The translations under genes and the position numbers were made by a program. A stretch of 39,334 nucleotides of DNA, from contig JADGAB010000004.1 of the NCBI GenBank assembly GCA_015232245.1, forward strand, positions 1 to 39,334, written 5' to 3'. This document shows positions 7,138 through 13,298 of the stretch, piece after piece (position 1 is the stretch's first letter; each line of letters begins with the position of its first letter). The notes under the pieces are model-generated. The model was not told where the DNA came from, made no database searches, and saw only the letters and a program-made list of their open reading frames with translations. The DNA comes from Magnetococcales bacterium (GTDB lineage Bacteria > Pseudomonadota > Magnetococcia > Magnetococcales > Magnetaquicoccaceae).

Positions 7138-7328
7138 GCGAAACGAAGATATCCAAAAGTCATTTGCTGGAATTTTCAAACCGGTTGACCGACCTTTCCG
7201 ATGCAATGATTGCGCTTGGACAGGATCTGTGTGCGTATGGGTATGAACAAGGCTGGGAAATGGTTGGAGCTGGTGGGATTGCCGGTCAATTGGCGAAGAA
7301 GTTGGCCGAGGAAGCCGACAAACCATGA
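7134..7328 (+). CDS. Small protein of unknown function in the replication operon
   Basis: The product is 64 aa, with an ATG overlapping the loader's stop (ATGA). It is predicted to be mainly helical, with 'HLLEFSNRLTDLSDAMIALG' and a short Gly-rich segment. No Cys cluster, transmembrane helix or signal peptide is evident. Tight coupling on both sides (its own stop overlaps the next ATG at 7325) indicates co-translation with replication genes. Family not recognised. Confidence 0.55.
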   Translation: MSETKISKSHLLEFSNRLTDLSDAMIALGQDLCAYGYEQGWEMVGAGGIAGQLAKKLAEEADKP

Positions 7329-7729
7329 CCGAATTGCCTCCCACTCTGGAGCCATGGACCCCGGAACTGGTCAAGGCACGTCTGGAGCAGGCGGCCCAAA
7401 TAGAACGCCGACGCCCCGAGCGGCATGTGCGTCCAGACGGGGCAAGATCCTCGTGGCCCGCCCATCAGATCCAGCGCGATTTTGACTTGGTTGAGGTGCT
7501 GCCCCCATGCCCAACGCCACAGGAGATCATCCGGGCGGAAGAGGCCATGGGGTGGCTCAGGTGGGTGCCATCGGCAGGGGTGCGCAGGATGTTGTGGAGC
7601 CTGGCGTGCGGATCCGCCGTGCGAACGATGATGACCGAATACCGCCGGGGCAGGAAAACTATTGATCGTCTGTGCGCATCCGGGTTGAAGCGCATCGCCA
7701 ACAGACTGAACGCCAGGGAGCGTCGATGA
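7325..7729 (+). CDS. DUF6362-type phage protein (putative HTH)
   Basis: The product is 134 aa with an ATGA overlap on each side. The pattern is 'WTPELVKARLEQAAQIERR', a WP segment (residues about 42-45), 'PTPQEIIRAEEAMGWLRWVP', and a C-terminal basic part, 'EYRRGRKTIDRLCASGLKRI'. This matches the general layout of DUF6362 proteins, which sit in phage early operons and whose C-terminal end resembles a helix-turn-helix with a recognition helix. The function is unproven. A DNA-binding regulator or terminase-region regulator is plausible. Confidence 0.6.
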   Translation: MTELPPTLEPWTPELVKARLEQAAQIERRRPERHVRPDGARSSWPAHQIQRDFDLVEVLPPCPTPQEIIRAEEAMGWLRWVPSAGVRRMLWSLACGSAVRTMMTEYRRGRKTIDRLCASGLKRIANRLNARERR

Positions 7730-8013
7730 CCGATCTTTTGACTGTTGCCGAGGCCGCCGCTTTTCTGCACCTCAAACCCAAAACCCTCAATAATTGGCGG
7801 ACGGGAGCCAGAAGGCGGGGACCGATTTATGTCCCGGTCGGGAGGAAGATCTTTTATTCACGGGAGGATCTGGTGCAATGGCTCAATGAACAGAAGGTGG
7901 ATCCACAGAGTGCATGGGCGTTGCGCAAGGCCAAAATGAAAGAACACAAGGCCGAAGATTTGCGTAACACCCTGAAATTGCCACGGGTGAGAAAAGACGG
8001 GAAACCGTTTTAG
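7726..8013 (+). CDS. MerR/excisionase-like helix-turn-helix protein
   Basis: The product is 95 aa. ATG 7726 overlaps the previous stop and is preferred over the track's 7672. The N-terminal 60 residues are an HTH_17-type domain: 'LTVAEAAAFLHLKPKTLNNW', then 'GPIYVPVGRKIFYSREDLVQ', the wing and helix typical of phage excisionases and AlpA-like regulators. The C-terminal tail is basic. It is the last gene of the early plus-strand operon and ends convergently on hicB with a 4-bp overlap. It may act as an excisionase for the integrase encoded opposite or as a regulator; the sequence does not decide between these. Confidence 0.75.
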   Translation: MTDLLTVAEAAAFLHLKPKTLNNWRTGARRRGPIYVPVGRKIFYSREDLVQWLNEQKVDPQSAWALRKAKMKEHKAEDLRNTLKLPRVRKDGKPF

Positions 8014-8420
8014 TGGCCAGTCTGTTGCGTACAGAGCGACTTCTTTGGCCTTGGACTGCTTGTCCTGGATGTCTCTTCCCCACGGCCAATCCCTTCAGCC
8101 AATAAGGCTGTCACCAATGCATTGAGACTGACCCCTTCGCGCCGGGCCCTGGTGGAGAGTCTGGCATGCAAAGTCTTCGGTACCCTGGCGACGAATTTGC
8201 CGGAAAGACCACCCGACATGGGGGCAGGAACCGGAAGGCCCAATTCTTCCAGTGTTTGAATCATGCCGCATAACGCATCCATGCCGTTTTCAATGGCGTC
8301 ATTCACGGTATCACCGTCGGAGATGCATTCGTTGAAGTCGGTGAAGGAAATCAGATACCCATTTCCTTCATCTTGGGCCAATGGCCTGATTTCAAAAGGG
8401 TAATCTTCAATTTTGCGCAT
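8010..8420 (-). CDS. hicB: HicB antitoxin
   Basis: The product is 136 aa. The N-terminal HicB fold (about residues 5-65) includes 'GYLISFTDFNECISDGDTVN' and 'AIENGMDALCGMIQTLEELG'. Residues about 73-115 form a ribbon-helix-helix DNA-binding domain ('GKFVARVPKTLHARLSTRAR', then 'GVSLNALVTALLAEGI'). HicB neutralises the HicA mRNA interferase and represses the operon. It begins three bases after hicA. The C-terminal tail beyond the RHH is a short disordered extension. The gene is convergent with, and overlaps by 4 bp, the HTH gene on the other strand. Confidence 0.85.
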   Translation of the reverse strand: MRKIEDYPFEIRPLAQDEGNGYLISFTDFNECISDGDTVNDAIENGMDALCGMIQTLEELGLPVPAPMSGGLSGKFVARVPKTLHARLSTRARREGVSLNALVTALLAEGIGRGEETSRTSSPRPKKSLCTQQTGH

Positions 8421-8423
8421 CGA

Positions 8424-8651
8424 TCATTCCCCTTTTACAAAAAGAACAAACTTTTTAACATATACTGGTTTAACAGGACGATGAGCAGGAATCGATAACG
8501 TTCTCCCATCGTCACGAAAAAAATAACAATGGCTGGTCCCTCGCTGCCGCCACACAATGCCGTGTTGCTGCGCAACCGTTTGCAACTGGTCAATCCGCCA
8601 ATCCAAAGGCTGACGGGTCATGGCTTCAAGAAGTTTGGCGGAACTGTTCAT
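8424..8651 (-). CDS. hicA: HicA-type toxin (mRNA interferase)
   Basis: A 75-aa product starting at the ATG complementary to 8649-8651; the longer track form (from 8759) has a Cys-rich, unlikely N terminus. 'KLLEAMTRQPLDWRIDQLQT' is followed by 'RQRGTSHCYFF', where the Ser-His matches the position of the catalytic His in HicA's dsRBD-like fold, and then 'RTLSIPAHRP'. HicA cleaves mRNAs when free of HicB. The gene order toxin then antitoxin is standard for hicAB. No clear RBS is visible upstream, which fits low toxin expression. An ATG at 8669 is an alternative start. Confidence 0.75.
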   Translation of the reverse strand: MNSSAKLLEAMTRQPLDWRIDQLQTVAQQHGIVWRQRGTSHCYFFRDDGRTLSIPAHRPVKPVYVKKFVLFVKGE

Positions 8652-8730
8652 GGGTAAAGATGGTACCATTGGTGGTATTGAATTGCAAGCGCAGAGCCAT
8701 GCAGACCTTCCAAGAAGAGCATGACGACAG

Positions 8731-8746
8731 GCGCACAATTGCGCGC
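8731..8746. promoter_or_regulatory. Possible operator upstream of hicA
   Basis: GCGCACAATTGCGCGC is an imperfect palindrome centred on AATT in the 135-base gap between int and hicA. It lies where a HicB ribbon-helix-helix operator or hicA promoter would be expected. A TTGACT on the minus strand nearby could be a -35 element, but no convincing -10 was found at normal spacing. Confidence 0.25.
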
Positions 8747-8786
8747 AGTTTTGGAACAAAATGAGTCAACTCTCCTGGCTTTACTC

Positions 8787-9944
8787 TTAACTTGGTCCAA
8801 TCATCCCCATCATCCTGTCCACGGCCCGTTCCATCGCCTCCCGCACTGGATCCAGATCCAGCCGCGCATAGATCGCCGTCGTCTGTTGCGATTGGTGGCC
8901 CAGGGATTTGCCGATCACCGGCAGGGAGGCACCGGTCATGGCCTGCCAGCTCCCCATGGTCCGGCGCAGATCGTGGATATGGGCGTCGGTGATCCCGGCC
9001 CGGGTCAGGATGCGCTGCCAGGCTGCCAACGGGTCCACCAGATGTCCACTCTTTGATCGGGCGGACGGGAACACCCATTCTCCCGGATTCTGCCCGCGCA
9101 ATCCAACCAACTCCTCCACAGCCTGTGGCACCAACGGGATGGTGATCGGCAGGCCGTTCTTGGTAAGCTGGATTTTCCATACCCTGCGATCAAAATCAAG
9201 ATCCTCCCACCGCATGGACAGAATGTTTCGTTTGCGCGCACCCGTGAGCAGACAAATCATGAAAAAAAGATGCACCCGTGGGGGTTCTTCCCGCAAGGCT
9301 GAAAAAAAACGTCGCAACTCCTCCCCCGAGAGAAACCGGTCGCGGCTGATCTCCCGGTAATAGCGTATCCCCTTGGCCGGATTGGCCATCTCCAGGATTC
9401 CGCTCTCAAGGCCGAAATTGAAGAGCTTTGAAAGCAGGGCCAAAAGGCGATTGGCAAACGAGGGATGTTCTTTACCGATCCGGGCATGAAGGTCGGCAAC
9501 GTCCCGGCGCGTGATGGACGAGAGCCTCTTGCCGTGCAGTGGCACAAGATGCAGGCGAAATTTGCTTTCATCATCCCGCCAGCTTTTCTTTCTGACCCGC
9601 GCCCATCGTTCCAGGTAGAGGTCAAAGAGGTCGGCAAAGGTCATCTCCGCATCGATGGCCTGACGCTCCTCGCTGGGACTCTCGCCCTGGGTCACCAGGG
9701 CGTTGAGCTGTCCGGCGTGTCTCCTGGCATCCTCCACCGACATGCGTGGCCAGCGACCCAGAGTGATCCGTTCCGGACCTCCACCTCTGACGCGCCTGTA
9801 CCACGACCAGGTTTTCACCCCGGAAGGGGAAACGCGCATCTGCAAGCCGGGGGTGTGCTGGTCATGCCAGACCTCCCGACGCCCGGGAGCAGAGGCAGGC
9901 AGTTCGGCGATGCGGGTGGCGGTGAAGATGATCTTTTGGGCCAT
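8787..9944 (-). CDS. int: Phage integrase (tyrosine recombinase)
   Basis: The product is 385 aa. I chose the ATG complementary to 9942-9944, because the N terminus 'MAQKIIFTATRIAELPASAP' is like that of P4-type integrases; the track's 69 extra residues read through upstream repeats. Residues 1-95 form the arm-binding domain and about 100-190 the core-binding domain. The catalytic domain has Arg237 ('LTGARKRNIL'), His324 and Arg327 ('HIHDLRRTMG'), His350 ('SLGHQSQQTT') and the nucleophile Tyr359 ('AIYARLD'). It should integrate the phage at a host attachment site. It is transcribed away from the late genes and is intact, unlike the recombinase at 197-889. Confidence 0.92.
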   Translation of the reverse strand: MAQKIIFTATRIAELPASAPGRREVWHDQHTPGLQMRVSPSGVKTWSWYRRVRGGGPERITLGRWPRMSVEDARRHAGQLNALVTQGESPSEERQAIDAEMTFADLFDLYLERWARVRKKSWRDDESKFRLHLVPLHGKRLSSITRRDVADLHARIGKEHPSFANRLLALLSKLFNFGLESGILEMANPAKGIRYYREISRDRFLSGEELRRFFSALREEPPRVHLFFMICLLTGARKRNILSMRWEDLDFDRRVWKIQLTKNGLPITIPLVPQAVEELVGLRGQNPGEWVFPSARSKSGHLVDPLAAWQRILTRAGITDAHIHDLRRTMGSWQAMTGASLPVIGKSLGHQSQQTTAIYARLDLDPVREAMERAVDRMMGMIGPS

Positions 9945-9945
9945 T

Positions 9946-9978
9946 TTGGGCTTGCCTTGGGTTACGCTTGGGTTACGC
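9946..9978. repeat. Three 11-bp tandem repeats upstream of int
   Basis: TTGGGTTACGC occurs twice in perfect tandem (9957-9967, 9968-9978). An imperfect copy, TTGGGCTTGCC, is in register at 9946-9956. The 11-bp period is one DNA turn, so a protein could bind the same face three times. The site abuts the int start codon. Integrase arm sites, excisionase sites or an autoregulatory operator are all possible. Confidence 0.5.
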
Positions 9979-10093
9979 ATCTGCGGGATTGAAACCGTAT
10001 TTTGCGGGCACTCCAGGGATCTAAACGGGAAAAAGATTTCTGGCCACCATTGATAATACTGGATTCTTGCAAAGCACCCATCCGGATATACAT

Positions 10094-10120
10094 TCCGTAT
10101 GGGTAACATATGGATACGGA
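10094..10120. promoter_or_regulatory. Inverted repeat in the control region
   Basis: TCCGTAT (10094-10100) and ATACGGA (10114-10120) are perfect 7-bp arms around a 13-base spacer. This is a candidate operator or recombination-protein site. No U-run follows, so it is not a terminator. Confidence 0.35.
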
Positions 10121-10230
10121 CGACGATAAAAATGAAGTTATTCAGCATGTCGCATTAAAGCAGATTTTCCAATCGCAAAAATCGGCGAAAAAGGGTAATA
10201 ATTTTCTATGCTGTGGAGAGGTGCGCAAGT

Positions 10231-10264
10231 AAAGCCCGACAGATGTTTCAAGTCGGGCTTTTTC
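10231..10264 (+). terminator. Intrinsic terminator before the late operon
   Basis: The stem AAAGCCCGAC (10231-10240) pairs with GTCGGGCTTT (10252-10261) around an 11-base loop, followed by TT-C-TTT. The stem is 10 bp and GC-rich. The U-rich tract is on the plus strand only. It lies 26 bases upstream of the first late gene with no plus-strand gene before it. This suggests it ends a short leader transcript or is overcome by antitermination. Confidence 0.75.
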
Positions 10265-10289
10265 TTTGACCGGGTTTGGAGCCAAAAAG

Positions 10290-10688
10290 ATGACGATCAT
10301 AATCGATTGGCCGTGGCAACATTTCACCAGAGACGAAATGCAATGCCAGTGTGGGTGTGGTCGGGCCACGATGGACACGGCCTTTATGGACCGCCTGGAG
10401 CGGCTGAGAGGGGCGTATGGCAAGCCGATGCGGGTATCGTCGGGGTACCGGTGCGCAGCCCACAATCTGGCGGTGGCTCATACCGGGAGCACTGGACCGC
10501 ATACCACAGGTCATGCAGTGGATATATTGATCACATCGCCTGACGCCTGGAATTTGGTGAGACTGGCAACCTGCCTGGGATTTACGGGCATCGGTGTGAG
10601 CCAGACTGGGACACCCGCCAACCATTTCATTCACCTTGACGACCTCCGCGCCCCTGCATACCCAAGGCCGTGGTTGGGGTCGTATTGA
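10290..10688 (+). CDS. M15-family peptidase, probable endolysin
   Basis: The product is 132 aa. The ATG at 10290 has GGAG nine bases upstream; the track's TTG at 10266 overlaps the terminator tail. It is a Peptidase_M15_3-type zinc peptidase: 'MRVSSGYRCAAHN', then 'TGPHTTGHAVDI' with likely zinc ligands His71 and Asp78, and 'NHFIHLDDLR' with the third ligand (His115 or His112). Such enzymes cut peptide cross-links in peptidoglycan, releasing progeny phage. No signal peptide is visible, so export probably depends on the holin-like gene that follows. The short single-domain form is common in phages of Gram-negative bacteria. Confidence 0.85.
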   Translation: MTIIIDWPWQHFTRDEMQCQCGCGRATMDTAFMDRLERLRGAYGKPMRVSSGYRCAAHNLAVAHTGSTGPHTTGHAVDILITSPDAWNLVRLATCLGFTGIGVSQTGTPANHFIHLDDLRAPAYPRPWLGSY

Positions 10689-10703
10689 GGTCTGGAGGTG
10701 AGC

Positions 10704-11024
10704 ATGCCCGCTATCGATAGCAGACCCGGCGCGACTTCGATCCAGGATCCTGCCAATGTCAGACCGGCCAATGTGGCCCACGACAGGACGCAGGCCCGCC
10801 TTTCATATTTGACTTTCCTGGGCTTTTTGCTGGTAACTGGCGCGATCCTTTGGAAGGGAGTGCCTGCCGATAATGCGGCTGCACTGCTGGTGGGGACATT
10901 GGCCCAACAGGCGTACAGCTTGGCCAAAGAGGCCATTGGCGTCTTTACCGGGGCCAGCCCGGCGTCTGCCAAGGCCAACCCTGCCCAACTTGAGCCGAAA
11001 ATGGATATCAGAGAGGCGAAATGA
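10704..11024 (+). CDS. Holin-like membrane protein
   Basis: The product is 106 aa. The ATG at 10704 follows TCTGGAGG five bases upstream; the track start is a GTG inside that RBS. A hydrophobic segment, 'LTFLGFLLVTGAILW' (about residues 36-50), forms one clear transmembrane helix. A second, weaker Ala/Leu-rich helix follows ('AALLVGTLAQQAYSLA'). The N and C termini are polar. Size, hydrophobic profile and position between the endolysin and an XhlA-like protein suggest a holin or a holin accessory protein that permeabilises the inner membrane at lysis. Confidence 0.6.
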   Translation: MPAIDSRPGATSIQDPANVRPANVAHDRTQARLSYLTFLGFLLVTGAILWKGVPADNAAALLVGTLAQQAYSLAKEAIGVFTGASPASAKANPAQLEPKMDIREAK

Positions 11025-11299
11025 TCCCAGAAAATACGTGTCAGATCCAAGGAAAGGGATCAACACAATGCCCATTTGCCCCGACGTTCGCCCGCATCGA
11101 GGAACAGATGCGCCAAGTACAGGAACAACTGCGAGAAGGAAAAGAGGAATTCAAGGAAATCAAGGAAACGTTGCGGACCTTGACGGAAGCGCAGCAACAG
11201 GCTACCGGAGTTGTCTATACCGCCCGGGCATTGCTGGTCGCGGTTGGGGCAACGGTGAGCCTGATTTTCGCCGGATTGCAGTTTTGGAAAAATCATTGA
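11021..11299 (+). CDS. XhlA-like coiled-coil membrane protein
   Basis: The product is 92 aa, with an ATG overlapping the holin stop (ATGA). Residues about 25-60 form a charged coiled coil ('IEEQMRQVQEQLREGKEEFK'). The C terminus is one transmembrane helix ('ALLVAVGATVSLIFAGLQFW'). This architecture resembles haemolysin XhlA-type proteins, which work with holins and endolysins in lysis. It could also be an inner-membrane spanin-like component. It lacks an N-terminal signal. Confidence 0.6.
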   Translation: MIPENTCQIQGKGSTQCPFAPTFARIEEQMRQVQEQLREGKEEFKEIKETLRTLTEAQQQATGVVYTARALLVAVGATVSLIFAGLQFWKNH

Positions 11300-11323
11300 T
11301 CTCTTGTCCGTAAGGTTTTAAAC

Positions 11324-11833
11324 ATGGAACACAGGCTGACGAAAAGGCAAGAGCGTTTCGTCGAGGAATATCTGCTCGATTTTAACGTCACGCAAGCTGC
11401 TGTTCGTGCTGGATATTCCAAGGCCCATGCCGGGCGTATCGGGTATGAGAACTTACAAAAAGTCCATATCCAAACCGCAATCGGTAATCGACAAAAACAA
11501 TTAGTTGTTTCGTCGGGAGTGGGACCGGAACGGGTCGTCAAGGAGTTGACAAAACTGGCCTTCGCCAGGGTCGATGACTTGTTCGACGCTGAATGGAATT
11601 TGAAGAATGCCGATCAGGTGCCAGAACATTCCAAGGCCGCTATCGCATCGGTCACGAAGACCAACACTCCCGGAAGCAATACCACGGTCAAGGTGACTCT
11701 GGCCAGCAAGTTGGGGGCTCTTGATCAGCTTGCCAGGATCCTGGGGATTACAGGCCTGGACAAAAACAGGGACAGCGACGACAAAGACCTGATCGAGGCG
11801 GTCAAGGCGGCGAGGAGGCGATATGACGCCTAA
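11324..11833 (+). CDS. Terminase small subunit
   Basis: The product is 169 aa. The N terminus, 'LTKRQERFVEEYLLDFNVTQ', followed by 'AAVRAGYSKAHAGRIGYENL', is the HTH DNA-binding region of the Terminase_2 family. The middle segment and the C-terminal 'LIEAVKAARRRY' would form the oligomerisation and large-subunit-interacting parts. It recognises phage DNA and directs the large subunit to start packaging. The gene overlaps the large terminase by 11 bases. Confidence 0.88.
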   Translation: MEHRLTKRQERFVEEYLLDFNVTQAAVRAGYSKAHAGRIGYENLQKVHIQTAIGNRQKQLVVSSGVGPERVVKELTKLAFARVDDLFDAEWNLKNADQVPEHSKAAIASVTKTNTPGSNTTVKVTLASKLGALDQLARILGITGLDKNRDSDDKDLIEAVKAARRRYDA

Positions 11834-13298
11834 ATCACCCAGGCTGGAACTGGCGTCTCTGGTCGGAGGCTATTACGATGACCCGCTCATGTTTGTCAGG
11901 GTGATGTTCCCTTGGAAAGAACCGGGAACGCTGGCAAACCAAACTGGACCAAGGGCATGGCAGGAAAAGTTTCTGGCCGACCTTGGCGCAATGGTGCGAT
12001 CCAGGCGCTTCAACGGGCTCGACCCGGTGCAACCCATCCTGATGTCGGTGGTCTCCGGGCACGGCGTCGGCAAAAGCGCCCTGGTGGCGTGGATATGCCT
12101 GTGGATCATGGCCACGCGACCCAACTGCAAGGGCATTGTTACGGCCAACACCAGCATCCAACTCCAGTCCAAAACCTGGTCGGAGTTGGGGAAGTGGGTC
12201 AAGCTCTGTCGGATAGGACACTGGTTTGGCTACTCCTCCGGAGACCGGAGCATGGTGCTCAAATCAATTTTCAGCCCGGAGTCCTGGCGCGTCGAGGCGA
12301 TCACCTGGAGGATTGAACAGTCTGAGGCGTTTGCCGGGTTGCACTGCGTGGACTCGACGCCATTCTATGTCTTCGACGAGGCGAGCGCCATACCGGACAA
12401 AATACTGGAGGTGGCAGATGGCGGTCTGACGGACGGCGAGCCGATGATGTTCCTGTTTGGCAACGGCACCCGAAACACCGGACGCTTCAAAGAGACCTTC
12501 GGCAAATTGCGGCATCGCTGGGACACCCGGCAAATCGATTCACGCACCGTCGAGGGGACCAACAAGGAGCTGTTCGCGCAATGGGAGGCGGATCACGGCG
12601 CGGAGTCGGACTTTTTCAAGGTCCGGGTGCGCGGCATGTTCCCAGCATCGGCAACGACGCAGTTCATTTCCGAGGGCGATGTCGATAACAGCATCGCCCT
12701 CACCGTGGAAGATGCCAACGTGGCGCATATGCCGCTGATTTTCGGGGTGGACGTGGCCCGGTTCGGCGATGACGACTCGTGCCTTGTGGCCAGACGAGGA
12801 CGCAAGGTGATGGAGTTGATCCCCTGGAGCGGATTGGACACGATGCAACTGGCCTCCATGGTCGCCCGGGAGATCGACAAGCAGCATCCAGACGCCGTGT
12901 TCGTGGACGGATGCGGATTGGGTGCCGGGGTTGTGGACCGATTGAGGAGTCTGGGCTACCACCAGGTGATCGATGTACAGTCCGCCGCCAGCCCCAACGA
13001 CCCCAAAGCCAAGTGCGGCAACCTGCGCGCCGAGATGTGGTCCAGCATGCGGGATGCCATTAAGGTCGGTCTGGATCTGCCGGACGAACAGAGGCTCAAG
13101 GATGATCTGATCGGCCCGGATTATTTCTACAACGCCAATGACGAACTCATGATCGAGTCCAAGAAGTCGATGAAGGCCCGTGGTCTGGCCTCACCGGATC
13201 GCGGGGATGCCCTGGCGATGACCTATGCCTATCCGGTCAGGTCCACGGGCAGATCAACCACACCCACCACCAGACCGGCACGCAACTGGAGGGTGTGA
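11823..13298 (+). CDS. Terminase large subunit
   Basis: The product is 491 aa, with an ATG preceded by GAGGAGG inside the end of the small-subunit gene. The ATPase half has Walker A 'SGHGVGKS' (residues 78-85) and Walker B 'FYVFDEAS' (about 181-188). The nuclease half has the RNase H-fold acidic sites: Asp310 in 'GVDVARFGDD', 'FVDGCGLGAGV', and 'SPDRGDALAM' near the C terminus. It is the motor that pumps DNA into the prohead through the portal and cuts concatemers. The length and motifs are complete. Its stop overlaps the portal start. Confidence 0.95.
   Translation: MTPKSPRLELASLVGGYYDDPLMFVRVMFPWKEPGTLANQTGPRAWQEKFLADLGAMVRSRRFNGLDPVQPILMSVVSGHGVGKSALVAWICLWIMATRPNCKGIVTANTSIQLQSKTWSELGKWVKLCRIGHWFGYSSGDRSMVLKSIFSPESWRVEAITWRIEQSEAFAGLHCVDSTPFYVFDEASAIPDKILEVADGGLTDGEPMMFLFGNGTRNTGRFKETFGKLRHRWDTRQIDSRTVEGTNKELFAQWEADHGAESDFFKVRVRGMFPASATTQFISEGDVDNSIALTVEDANVAHMPLIFGVDVARFGDDDSCLVARRGRKVMELIPWSGLDTMQLASMVAREIDKQHPDAVFVDGCGLGAGVVDRLRSLGYHQVIDVQSAASPNDPKAKCGNLRAEMWSSMRDAIKVGLDLPDEQRLKDDLIGPDYFYNANDELMIESKKSMKARGLASPDRGDALAMTYAYPVRSTGRSTTPTTRPARNWRV

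Larger units (their letters stand above)
9945..10289. other. Control region between int and the late operon
   Basis: This is the longest gene-free stretch (345 bases), and it separates divergent units. It holds three 11-bp tandem repeats beside the int start, a 7-bp inverted repeat, AT-rich segments and an intrinsic terminator pointing into the late genes. It is the likely place for the int promoter, the late promoter and attP. No attachment core can be identified without the other attachment site. Confidence 0.5.

Noticed and set aside
8626-9180. A 184-aa minus-strand ORF spanning the int-hicA gap
   Set aside because: It is an alternate frame of the integrase C terminus; the integrase frame has all catalytic residues.
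9945-10148. A longer integrase with 68 extra N-terminal residues
   Set aside because: The extension translates the 11-bp repeats and AT-rich control DNA. The ATG at 9944 gives the usual integrase N terminus.
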